Of a stretch of DNA of 64,000 nt, positions 25,885 through 33,045 are shown piece after piece. The notes below the pieces were generated by a model. It saw only the letters and a program-made list of their open reading frames with translations, had not been told where the DNA came from and made no database searches. The DNA comes from Lachnospiraceae bacterium (GTDB lineage: Bacteria > Bacillota > Clostridia > Lachnospirales > Lachnospiraceae): the NCBI GenBank assembly GCA_949383255.1, contig CASJPF010000002.1, forward strand, positions 62,001 to 126,000, in the 5' to 3' direction. The position numbers and the translations under genes are program-made. Position 1 is the stretch's first letter. Every line of letters begins with the position of its first letter.

Positions 25885-26474
25885 TGAAATTTAAATATAT
25901 GTTAAGGGGGCTTGGTCTGGGCATTTTGATTACCGCAGTGGTAATGGGGGCGTACACTAGGAGTGCTGTTGCGGATGCAAGGGTGTCTGTCTTAAAAGAA
26001 TATGGACTTGGAGAAGACAATGGACTTCCTGAAGAAACAGCAGAGGAACGCTCAACAGATGCAGAGTCTACGCCAGAATCAACAGAGCAGCCCGCTAGTA
26101 GAGATGAGGAGAAGGAAGCAGAGATTCAATCTGTGTTGGATGCGGCAAAAGACGCAGAGCAGGCTGAGTCTGTTAGTGCTGTATTGCCGGAGTCGGAGGA
26201 GCAACCGACAGATGCGGCAACTGGAGTATCTGATGACTCTGTGATAGTGGTGCCGACAGGCGAGGGCGATGTGGTTCAAATTGATATTACAAAGGGGGAT
26301 GATTCTGGAACAGTTTCCAGAAAGTTGTTTAATGCAGGGTTGATTGAGAATGCGTCTGAGTATGATGCATTTTTGATGCAGCATGGATATGATAAGCAAC
26401 TCAATGTAGGAAGTATTACAATCAATGCCGGAGCGGGCTGGCAGGAGATTGCAGAAAAATTAACTGAAAAATAA
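25884..26474 (+). CDS. Membrane-anchored protein with a C-terminal YceG/LysM-like domain
   Basis: A 196-residue protein: N-terminal signal-anchor (about 8-28), a long Glu/Ser/Ala/Pro-rich spacer (about 40-125), then a small domain (about 130-196) with D-I-T-K-G-D-D-S-G-T-V-S-R-K-L-F-N-A-G-L-I and a final W-Q-E-I-A-E-K-L. This pattern (ligand-binding, strand-helix, x-x-L-x-x-x-G-L-I) resembles the N-terminal module of MltG/YceG lytic transglycosylases, without the catalytic part. It could bind peptidoglycan near the flagellum, which is speculation. Translationally coupled to the upstream SwrB-like gene (TAATG-type overlap) and followed by a terminator. Confidence 0.7.
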   Translation: MKFKYMLRGLGLGILITAVVMGAYTRSAVADARVSVLKEYGLGEDNGLPEETAEERSTDAESTPESTEQPASRDEEKEAEIQSVLDAAKDAEQAESVSAVLPESEEQPTDAATGVSDDSVIVVPTGEGDVVQIDITKGDDSGTVSRKLFNAGLIENASEYDAFLMQHGYDKQLNVGSITINAGAGWQEIAEKLTEK

Positions 26475-26487
26475 TTAACACAAAAAG

Positions 26488-26510
26488 ACCTCTTGCACAA
26501 GAGGTTTTTT
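26488..26510 (+). terminator. Rho-independent terminator ending the fla/che operon
   Basis: ACCTCTT (26488-26494) and AAGAGGT pair around a GCAC loop, followed by a run of seven T. It separates the flagellar block from rpsB-tsf. Confidence 0.85.
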
Positions 26511-26586
26511 TGTGTTATATTATTAATATTGTGGCTGTATTTGGATATTGCAGTCATAGTGATCAGATAAAATACTATAGTATTCA

Positions 26587-26676
26587 CGCCCGCAGATTTG
26601 TGGTCCATGCCATGAGTAGCCCACAGAGAAGAAGCGGGCGGAAGCGCGGTAAAACCGCAGAAAATGGAGGTAAGTC
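26587..26676 (+). promoter_or_regulatory. Structured leader of rpsB, possible S2 autoregulatory element
   Basis: CGCCCGC (26587-26593) pairs with GCGGGCG (26634-26640), enclosing TGTGG (26599-26603) with CCACA (26621-26625). A second hairpin GCGG-TAAAA-CCGC follows, then ATGGAGG before the start. Ribosomal protein S2 represses its own operon through a leader in some bacteria; that this leader does so is inference. No convincing promoter could be fixed in 26511-26586. Confidence 0.45.
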
Positions 26677-27417
26677 ATGAGTGTTATTTCAATGAAGCAG
26701 TTGTTGGAAGCAGGTGTTCATTTTGGACATCTGACAAAAAGATGGAACCCTAAGATGGCTCCTTATATCTTTACAGAGAGAAATGGTATTTATATCATTG
26801 ACCTGCAGAAATCCGTGGGCAAGGTTGATGAGGCGTATAGGGCTGTAGCTGATATTGTAGCACAGGGCGGCACAATTCTTTTTGTAGGAACCAAAAAACA
26901 GGCGCAGGATGCTGTCCGCACAGAGGCAGAGCGCTGTGGAATGTTCTATGTAAATGAGAGATGGCTGGGCGGTATGCTCACAAACTTTAAGACAATAAGA
27001 AGCAGAATTACCAGATTAAAGGCAATTGAAGATATGGCAGAGAACGGAACATTTGATGTTCTTCCAAAGAAAGAAGTTATTCAGATTAAGAAGGAATGGG
27101 AAAAGCTTGAGCGGAATCTGGGCGGTATTAAGAATATGACAAGGGTTCCTGATGCAATTTTTGTTGTGGACCCGAAGAAGGAAAGAATCTGCGTGCAGGA
27201 GGCACATATACTTGGTATCCCTCTGATTGGTATTGCAGATACAAACTGTGACCCAGAAGAGTTGGATTATGTTATTCCGGGCAATGATGATGCGATTAGA
27301 GCTGTTAAGTTAATTGTTTCTGCTATGGCTGATGCCGTAATTGAGTCAAATCAGGGTGAGATGATGACAGATGCAGTGCCAGAAGAGGTTGTTGAGGAAG
27401 AGGCAGCGGCACAATAG
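26677..27417 (+). CDS. rpsB: 30S ribosomal protein S2
   Basis: A 246-residue S2 protein with all family landmarks: [44 protein letters not shown], and the C-terminal [10 protein letters not shown] and I-P-G-N-D-D-A-I-R. An acidic tail (residues about 225-246) extends past the core. A GGAGG site precedes the ATG. Cotranscribed with tsf, from which it is separated by an R2 element. Confidence 0.98.
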   Translation: MSVISMKQLLEAGVHFGHLTKRWNPKMAPYIFTERNGIYIIDLQKSVGKVDEAYRAVADIVAQGGTILFVGTKKQAQDAVRTEAERCGMFYVNERWLGGMLTNFKTIRSRITRLKAIEDMAENGTFDVLPKKEVIQIKKEWEKLERNLGGIKNMTRVPDAIFVVDPKKERICVQEAHILGIPLIGIADTNCDPEELDYVIPGNDDAIRAVKLIVSAMADAVIESNQGEMMTDAVPEEVVEEEAAAQ

Positions 27418-27423
27418 ATAGGA

Positions 27424-27555
27424 AACAGCTCAGGCAAGACTTTGCACTGCCCTGCAAAGTCCGTGGGAAAGAATAGTGGTTGAGATGCATCAAGCCACAG
27501 TCCGTGGTTTTGCATGGTTTGATGCTTGTAACAGGAAGCCAAAGGCTGGACTGTT
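27424..27555 (+). repeat. R2 structured intercistronic element between rpsB and tsf
   Basis: About 130 bases starting seven bases after the rpsB stop. Helices: AACAGCTCAG (27424-27433) with CTGGACTGTT (27546-27555), one mismatch; GACTTTGCA (27438-27446) with TGCAAAGTC (27453-27461); GCATCAAGCCA (27487-27497) with TGGTTTGATGC (27515-27525); and AGCC-AAA-GGCT at 27537-27547, which competes with the end of the outer stem. The copy at 56905-57041 keeps all helices, with G-U exchanges, and keeps the linkers GTCCGT, ATAGTGGTTGAGAT and TTGTAACAGGA. I cannot name it. Confidence 0.75.
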
Positions 27556-27587
27556 ACAAAGATAGAGGAAGCAGGAGGAACGTGAAA

Positions 27588-28526
27588 ATGGCTATTACAG
27601 CAGCAATGGTAAAAGAGTTGAGAGAGATGACAGGTGCCGGTATGATGGATTGCAAGAAGGCACTTAATGAGACAGATGGAAATATGGATGAGGCTGTTGA
27701 GTATTTGAGAAAGAATGGACAGGCTAAGGCGGATAAGAAGGCTGGACGTATTGCAGCAGAGGGTCTTTGTAGAGTCTGTACAGATGGCGATCAGGCAGCA
27801 GCGGTAGTGGAAGTAAATTCAGAGACAGATTTTGTGGCAAAGAATGAGCAATTTCAGAATTATGTCACAGCAGTTGCAAAACAGGCACTTGAGACGAGTA
27901 CTACAGATATTGATGCATTCCTTGCAGAACCGTGGAATGAGGATTCTTCAAAAACAGTGAAGGAAGCATTGGTTGAGAAGATTGCTGTTATTGGAGAGAA
28001 CCTAACTATCAGAAGATTTGAGAAAGTTACAGCGGAGAATGGCTGTGTTGTGACCTATACACATGGCGGCGGAAAGATTGGTGTCATTGTGGATGCTGAG
28101 ACCGCAGTAGTAAATGATGCAGTGAAGGAAGCGCTTCTAAATCTGGCGATGCAAGTTGCGGCACTTTATCCAAAGTATGTATCTTCTGAGGAAGTTTCTG
28201 AAGAGTACAAGGAGCATGAGAGAGAGATTATCACAGAACAGATTAAGAATGATCCGAAGATGGCTGGAAAGCCAGAGAAGGTAATCGAGGGTGCTGTTGT
28301 TGGTCGTCTTAACAAAGAGCTTAAAGAAATCTGCTTGTTAGAGCAGGTTTATGTGAAGGCTGAAGACGGAAAACAGACAGTGAAGCAGTATCTTGCTGAA
28401 GTTTCCGCAGATAATGACACAGAGATTAAGATTAAGAAATTTGTTCGTTTTGAGACCGGAGAAGGCATCGAGAAGAAAGTGGATGATTTTGCGGCTGAGG
28501 TTGCGGCACAAGCTGGAACTTTATAA
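27588..28526 (+). CDS. tsf: Translation elongation factor Ts
   Basis: EF-Ts exchanges GDP for GTP on EF-Tu. The 312-residue protein has the N-terminal UBA-like region M-V-K-E-L-R-E-M-T-G-A-G-M-M-D-C-K-K-A-L, the core D-F-V-A-K-N-E-Q-F, and a later T-H-G-G-G-K-I-G-V. The ATG at 27588 follows GCAGGAGGAAC. An open frame continues upstream to 27480, but those 36 codons are the R2 repeat and should not be annotated as protein. A terminator follows at 28589. Confidence 0.97.
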   Translation: MAITAAMVKELREMTGAGMMDCKKALNETDGNMDEAVEYLRKNGQAKADKKAGRIAAEGLCRVCTDGDQAAAVVEVNSETDFVAKNEQFQNYVTAVAKQALETSTTDIDAFLAEPWNEDSSKTVKEALVEKIAVIGENLTIRRFEKVTAENGCVVTYTHGGGKIGVIVDAETAVVNDAVKEALLNLAMQVAALYPKYVSSEEVSEEYKEHEREIITEQIKNDPKMAGKPEKVIEGAVVGRLNKELKEICLLEQVYVKAEDGKQTVKQYLAEVSADNDTEIKIKKFVRFETGEGIEKKVDDFAAEVAAQAGTL

Positions 28527-28588
28527 GGATTCCATAAATTGATCTGTCGCTATGAAAATTGATTCATGTTTATTATGAGTTGAGCAGC

Positions 28589-28624
28589 GAGTAGGGAAGA
28601 GAGACTTCCCTACTCTATTTTTTA
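28589..28624 (+). terminator. Rho-independent terminator after tsf
   Basis: GAGTAGGGAAG (28589-28599) pairs perfectly with CTTCCCTACTC (28605-28615), followed by TATTTTTTAT. The stem is nearly the same sequence as the C module of R1 elements, which suggests that R1 modules and terminators are related here. Confidence 0.8.
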
Positions 28625-28797
28625 TGCACAGACCTGTGTAGAGGAAATATGCCACTAACGTGGCGCACAGGTCGCGCAGCAAGTAGAGGAAAAATTTTTC
28701 TGCTACTCAATTGCGCACAAGCATCCAGATGAAATATGCCAGCAAGCTGATGGAGGTCCAACGCATAAGTAGGGAAGCCTTTCTTCCTTACTCAATT
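28622..28797 (+). repeat. R1 composite intergenic element downstream of tsf
   Basis: Begins directly after the tsf terminator tail with ATGCACA. Module A: GACCTGTGT (28631-28639), bulge AGAGGAAATAT, GCCAC-TAAC-GTGGC, GCACAGGTC (28665-28673). Module C: AGTAG...CTACT around GAAAAATTTTTC (28682-28707). Module B: CATC, GAAATATGC, CAGC-AA-GCTG, ATG (28722-28752). A second C-like hairpin, AGTAGGGAAG with CTTCCTTACT, ends at about 28792. The order A-C-B-C differs from the B-A-C order at 11096. Confidence 0.72.
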
Positions 28798-28809
28798 TGT
28801 GATGTAGCA

Positions 28810-29667
28810 TTACAAAAGTTTAGGCATAATTGCTTCGGCAGCTGCCGAGCGTGCCTTGGCATAAACTTCAGGGTTGCGTTTGCAAAAGACATAATATAGG
28901 CATTCTATAATAAAAAGTTGTCCCAACTTTGCTGCCACAGAGCCAGATTGCAACGGGCTTTCATTGTAGCCGCACAGTAATACAACATCTGCATATTTTG
29001 TGGCGCGTGAATTGGGAAAGTGTGTGATTAATATTACAGATACTTGGCGTTCTTTTGCAATGCGCATAATATCCTCCATATCTTTTGTGGAACCAGAATA
29101 GGAGAAAAACAGAATGACATCTTTGTGGGTGGCTAGCGAAATATTCATGACTTGCATATGCGAGTCCTCAATATGGACAAAACGGGAAGTTGCAGTGGAG
29201 AAACGTGCCCATGCCTCCATTGCCATAACCATACTGCCACCCTGTCCAAAACAAAAGACTCTATCAGCAGCAGAGATAAAATCTACAGCCCTGGAAATCT
29301 CAGTTTCGTCCAATAAATCCATAGTTTCATTTAATGAAAGAACACTGGAAGCATAAAGTTTATGAAAAATACTTCCAAGAGTGTCCTCCGAAGTGATTGT
29401 GTCAGGGGTGTCTGATGGGTCGCCAATATCTGTTACATAGGCAGCCTTGGCAAGTGCTAGTTTCAGGTTATTGTAGCCTGACAGTCCAAGGCTCCGGCAG
29501 AAGCGTGTGATGGAAGCTTCTGACACGCCGCTGCTTTCCGCAAGGGTTGAAATAGACATATATTGGGAATCGTGAGTATTGGCAAGAATGTAGTCAGCCA
29601 GTTTCCGGCTAGAACGTGTAAGTGAATGATATTGCTCCGTGATTAGTTCCAGAATGTTTCCTGCCAA
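28810..29667 (-). CDS. MurR/RpiR family transcriptional regulator
   Basis: A 285-residue repressor type with an N-terminal helix-turn-helix (about 20-60, M-S-I-S-T-L-A-E-S-S-G-V-S-E-A-S-I-T-R-F-C-R) and a SIS sugar-phosphate binding domain (about 125-260, G-Q-G-G-S-M-V-M and F-F-S-Y-S-G-S-T-K-D). Regulators of this family sense amino-sugar phosphates such as ManNAc-6-P or GlcNAc-6-P. The start is a TTG eight bases after AAAGGAG. It ends the nagB-nagA-ROK-rpiR operon and likely controls both divergent operons; a candidate operator is at 32740. Confidence 0.88.
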   Translation of the reverse strand: MAGNILELITEQYHSLTRSSRKLADYILANTHDSQYMSISTLAESSGVSEASITRFCRSLGLSGYNNLKLALAKAAYVTDIGDPSDTPDTITSEDTLGSIFHKLYASSVLSLNETMDLLDETEISRAVDFISAADRVFCFGQGGSMVMAMEAWARFSTATSRFVHIEDSHMQVMNISLATHKDVILFFSYSGSTKDMEDIMRIAKERQVSVILITHFPNSRATKYADVVLLCGYNESPLQSGSVAAKLGQLFIIECLYYVFCKRNPEVYAKARSAAAEAIMPKLL

Positions 29668-29682
29668 ACGATCATCTCCTTT

Positions 29683-30561
29683 CTAAAGTCCAAGTACAGC
29701 GGCGCCCAGCATTCCAGCGCAGTTGCCCAGCGCTGCTTTTTCCAGTTTCACCTGTCGAAAACTCGACATGATATTGGGATACAACAGTTTGCGAAGTTGT
29801 TCTATAACATAAGGCTGCTCCATAATACCGCCGCCAAGAATCACGCCTTCGGGATTTAACATATGGATAATCGTAGTCAGTCCATATATAATCTCCAAAA
29901 TCCAGCGGTCAACAAGTTCTTTGATGCCAGGTTCCTCTAAGCGTTCAAAGATTTTGCGTCCGTTTATTAGAGTAGCGTCAAACTGTTGTGCGTTTTTAAC
30001 CAGTGCTGTGGTAGAAGCGTATTTCTCGTAACAGCCAGAAAACATATCTTCTTCAATCTTGCGCGCTTCAGGGTGTGTGACAATCGCTCCAAATTCCCCG
30101 GCTGAATAACTACTGCCAGAGTATAGTTTTCCACCAGAAAAGATTGCGCCACCTACCCCTGTGCCATAAGTTAAACAGACAAAATTGCTGTAATTTTGCC
30201 CAGCTCCAAAAATAGACTCCCCAATTGCAGCTGCATTCACATCATTTTCTACTGCGACAGGGACACAAAACTCCCGTTCCATTATTTCTTTTAATTTTGT
30301 GCCTGTGTAGTCTGGAATATTCTCGTTTGCATAGATAATTTGTCCGCGTATAGGATCTACTTGTCCAGCGGTGCTGATTCCAATACGCTCAAACGAAGTG
30401 CACTGTCGGTATGCGGCAATAATTTCCTTTGCGCGGGCTGTCACATGAGCACCTCCAAGACTGGCTTCTGTCGGAGTTTCTTTGATGTCTGTTAATACTC
30501 CATCAAGATATAGACCTGATTTGATTGCGGTGCCACCAATATCAAGAACCATAGTAGTCAT
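29683..30561 (-). CDS. ROK family sugar kinase, probable N-acetylmannosamine kinase
   Basis: A 292-residue ROK kinase: ATP-binding D-I-G-G-T-A-I-K-S-G (about 7-16), catalytic E-N-D-V-N-A-A-A-I-G-E and phosphate loop Y-G-T-G-V-G-G-A-I-F. The usual ROK zinc motif C-x-C-G-x-x-G-C is absent; the equivalent region reads F-S-G-C-Y-E-K-Y-A-S. The pathway in this locus needs a ManNAc kinase to connect NanA and NanE, and this is the only candidate, so that activity is inferred from context. Glucokinase or GlcNAc kinase activity is also possible. Confidence 0.82.
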   Translation of the reverse strand: MTTMVLDIGGTAIKSGLYLDGVLTDIKETPTEASLGGAHVTARAKEIIAAYRQCTSFERIGISTAGQVDPIRGQIIYANENIPDYTGTKLKEIMEREFCVPVAVENDVNAAAIGESIFGAGQNYSNFVCLTYGTGVGGAIFSGGKLYSGSSYSAGEFGAIVTHPEARKIEEDMFSGCYEKYASTTALVKNAQQFDATLINGRKIFERLEEPGIKELVDRWILEIIYGLTTIIHMLNPEGVILGGGIMEQPYVIEQLRKLLYPNIMSSFRQVKLEKAALGNCAGMLGAAVLGL

Positions 30562-30653
30562 AGCACGTTTCCTCCTTGTTGTTCAACATAGACTTTCGGA
30601 GTCTCTTTCTGGGCGATTTAATTTAGGAACTGTAAAAATATTCTTAGGCAGTA

Positions 30654-31802
30654 CTATATGAGCGAAGCACGGTGAAATACCATTTTTAATGCGAGGTTGT
30701 CATCTAAAATCACAATGTTTGCGTATTTGCCCGGAGTCAAACTTCCATAATGTTCATAGATTCCAACTGCCTTTGCTGGATTGATAGCAGCACATTTGAC
30801 TGCGCTTGTAATGGGGATACCCATATCATGAACAGCAGTGCGCACACAATCCATAAGATTTGTGACAGAGCCAGCGATAGTGCCGTCCTCAAGAACAGCT
30901 AGATTTCCTTTAACAGTGACATTTTGCCCTCCTAGATCATACTGTCCGTCGGCAAGACCTGCCGCACGCATACTGTCGCTAATAAGAATGATTCTATCAT
31001 CACCAAAAATTTTAAAGGTGGTTCGCACCACGGCAGGATGAATGTGGATTCCATCGCAGATTAGTTCTGCCATGCAATGATTGTCATCGGCGGCTGCGCC
31101 AATTGGACCCGGAGCACGGTGACTGAAAGGCGGCATGGCATTGTATGTGTGGGTCAATTGTGATGCTCCGCACAAAATTGCTTCTTTTGTGGTGTCGTAA
31201 TCGGCAGTTGTGTGTGCGATAGAAATATTAACGCGATTACTATTTTCCCGAATAAAATTCATGGCGCCTTCCGTTTCTGGCGCGATTGCTACAGTGCGAA
31301 ATATATTGTCAGAGATTTCTTGTAAGTGATTGAACATGACAGTGTCAGCCACCGCAATATATTTTCCGTTTTGTGCACCTTTTTTGGCAGCGTTGATAAA
31401 AGGACCTTCCATGTAAAGACCACAGAAATCGGCTGCATCTTTGTCTTCCATGTCACGAAAGTCTTTTGCAGCACGGCAAATCTGTGTCAATATGTCCTCG
31501 GGCATCGTCATGGTGGCGGGTGTGATGGAAGTCACACCTTGGCTTAATTCATAGCGCGCAATTGTGCGTAGAGCTTCTACTGTACCATCACAACAGTCAC
31601 TTCCCATGCATCCATGAAAGTGGATATCAGTCAGACCGGGAATAACATAGTTTCCAGCGGCATCAATTACAGTTTCTTCGCCGGATACATTGCGATAGTC
31701 CTCTTCCGATACAATTTTTTCACCGCATATATATACGGTTTCGGGAGTAAAAAAGCCGTCTTCATGAAAGACAAGGCCGTTGATGATTTTTTTGAGTGCC
31801 AT
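30654..31802 (-). CDS. nagA: N-acetylglucosamine-6-phosphate deacetylase
   Basis: NagA converts GlcNAc-6-P to GlcN-6-P and acetate. The 382-residue amidohydrolase has metal/active-site residues in H-F-H-G-C-M-G, M-E-G-P-F-I, S-I-A-H-T-T-A-D-Y, T-H-T-Y-N-A-M-P-P and the catalytic Asp in L-I-S-D-S-M. Length is standard. It lies between nagB and the ROK kinase on the minus strand, about 70 bases after nagB, and supplies the substrate of NagB. Confidence 0.95.
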   Translation of the reverse strand: MALKKIINGLVFHEDGFFTPETVYICGEKIVSEEDYRNVSGEETVIDAAGNYVIPGLTDIHFHGCMGSDCCDGTVEALRTIARYELSQGVTSITPATMTMPEDILTQICRAAKDFRDMEDKDAADFCGLYMEGPFINAAKKGAQNGKYIAVADTVMFNHLQEISDNIFRTVAIAPETEGAMNFIRENSNRVNISIAHTTADYDTTKEAILCGASQLTHTYNAMPPFSHRAPGPIGAAADDNHCMAELICDGIHIHPAVVRTTFKIFGDDRIILISDSMRAAGLADGQYDLGGQNVTVKGNLAVLEDGTIAGSVTNLMDCVRTAVHDMGIPITSAVKCAAINPAKAVGIYEHYGSLTPGKYANIVILDDNLALKMVFHRASLI

Positions 31803-31872
31803 TATTGTCCGCCTTTCTTAGAAATTGTTCATCAATAACTTATGAACAGTTTTTTCCCTAAATTTTAGTGTG

Positions 31873-32598
31873 TTAGCATTTTGAAAGTGCAGCTTCGTCC
31901 GCCACTAGTGTTACATTGCGGTGTAACTGTAAGATAGAGGCTGGAACCTGTGGTGTAATGGGACCAAAGAATGCAGTTTTTACAATGTCTGCCTTGTCTT
32001 CACCAGATACGATAATAAGAATCCTGTGCGCGGACATAATTGTCTTGATACCCATCGTGTATGCCTGACGCGGAACTTCTGCTTCTGTCTCAAAAAAGCG
32101 CGCGTTCGCTTTAATTGTCTGTTCTGACAAGTCGATGCAGTGCGTCTCTGTGGAGAAAACGTTTCCTGGTTCATTAAAGCCAATATGCCCGTTGTGTCCT
32201 AAACCTAAAAGTTGGAGATCTGGCTCTCCTACAGCGCGTAGGATTTCATTGTAATTGTGGCATGCAACAGCGCTGTCTGGTTCTGTTCCGTCGGGAAGAA
32301 AAGTTCTGCTTTTGTCAATGTTTACTTTACTAAAAAGGTGCTCGTTCATAAAATAATAATAGCTTTGCGAATTGTCGCGGGTCAATCCTTTGTACTCGTC
32401 AAGATTGACCGTCATAACTTCTGAGAAGTCGAGATCTCCTTTTTCATACCAATCCACAAGCTGACGGTAAGTGCCTAATGGGGTTGAGCCAGTAGCGAGA
32501 CCAAGTACGCAGTTCGGCTTCATAATAATCTGGGCCGAAATAAGGTTCGCAGCCTTGCGGCTCATATCGTTGTAATCTTTTGCTCTGCAGATTTTCAT
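31873..32598 (-). CDS. nagB: Glucosamine-6-phosphate deaminase
   Basis: NagB isomerises and deaminates GlcN-6-P to fructose-6-P and ammonia. The 241-residue protein has L-G-L-A-T-G-S-T-P, N-L-D-E-Y-K-G-L (base Asp), and the ring-opening His in G-L-G-H-N-G-H-I-G-F-N-E-P. It is the short form, lacking the C-terminal extension of enteric NagB. First gene of the minus-strand operon; a well-spaced promoter lies at 32665-32693. Confidence 0.95.
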   Translation of the reverse strand: MKICRAKDYNDMSRKAANLISAQIIMKPNCVLGLATGSTPLGTYRQLVDWYEKGDLDFSEVMTVNLDEYKGLTRDNSQSYYYFMNEHLFSKVNIDKSRTFLPDGTEPDSAVACHNYNEILRAVGEPDLQLLGLGHNGHIGFNEPGNVFSTETHCIDLSEQTIKANARFFETEAEVPRQAYTMGIKTIMSAHRILIIVSGEDKADIVKTAFFGPITPQVPASILQLHRNVTLVADEAALSKC

Positions 32599-32664
32599 AG
32601 TGTACCTCCTAAACGAAATCTTTTAATATTTTACTAGAAATGGGGAAATTCCCTTTATAATTTT

Positions 32665-32693
32665 ACTATAACATATTATTTGTATTGTGGCAA
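32665..32693 (-). promoter_or_regulatory. Sigma-A promoter for the nagB operon
   Basis: On the minus strand, TTGCCA (32688-32693) and TATAGT (32665-32670) are separated by exactly 17 bases, about 65 bases before the nagB start. Confidence 0.6.
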
Positions 32694-32739
32694 TTGATAG
32701 AAGAGAAAAATGTTATAAATTTTCCATAGAAATTATTAA

Positions 32740-32754
32740 TGAAAATAATTTTCA
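32740..32754. promoter_or_regulatory. Candidate RpiR-family operator
   Basis: TGAAAAT-A-ATTTTCA is a perfect 15-base palindrome; its flanks (TTATTAA and AATAATA) extend the symmetry imperfectly. TGAAA...TTTCA-type sites are reported for amino-sugar RpiR regulators. It lies between the divergent nag and nan promoters, nearer the nag side. The rest of 32599-33045 is very A/T-rich, with further TTTTCA half-sites near 32901 and 32929. Confidence 0.45.
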
Positions 32755-32941
32755 ATAATATATTAAACGGAAACGCGCAGTTTATATGCATTTTTGTTTT
32801 ATGAATCGTAATTAGTTTTCAATGTTTAATGTACCAAATAGAGTGAGAAATTTGAATTAAAAAGTTTTGAGAATAAAAAAGATACAAAAGTGGTATAAAT
32901 TTTCAAAATTTTAAAAAATTAAAAATATTTTCAAAAATGTA

Positions 32942-32970
32942 TTGACAAAAATACAAGACAAAAGTACAAT
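32942..32970 (+). promoter_or_regulatory. Sigma-A promoter for the nan/ABC transporter operon
   Basis: A consensus TTGACA (32942-32947) is followed 17 bases later by TACAAT (32965-32970), leaving a leader of about 70 bases before the lipoprotein gene. Confidence 0.75.
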
Positions 32971-33045
32971 AAAGTCATAATTAACAAAAACCTAATTCAA
33001 GGTTGTATTTTTTTAAACATTTTTTCCAAAAAAGGAGGGCTTATT

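Noticed and set aside
28531-28588. Possible extra gene between tsf and its terminator
   Set aside because: No open frame with a start and ribosome binding site.
32760-32785. Possible catabolite-response (cre) site GGAAACGCGCAG
   Set aside because: Matches only part of the consensus and lacks the symmetric half.
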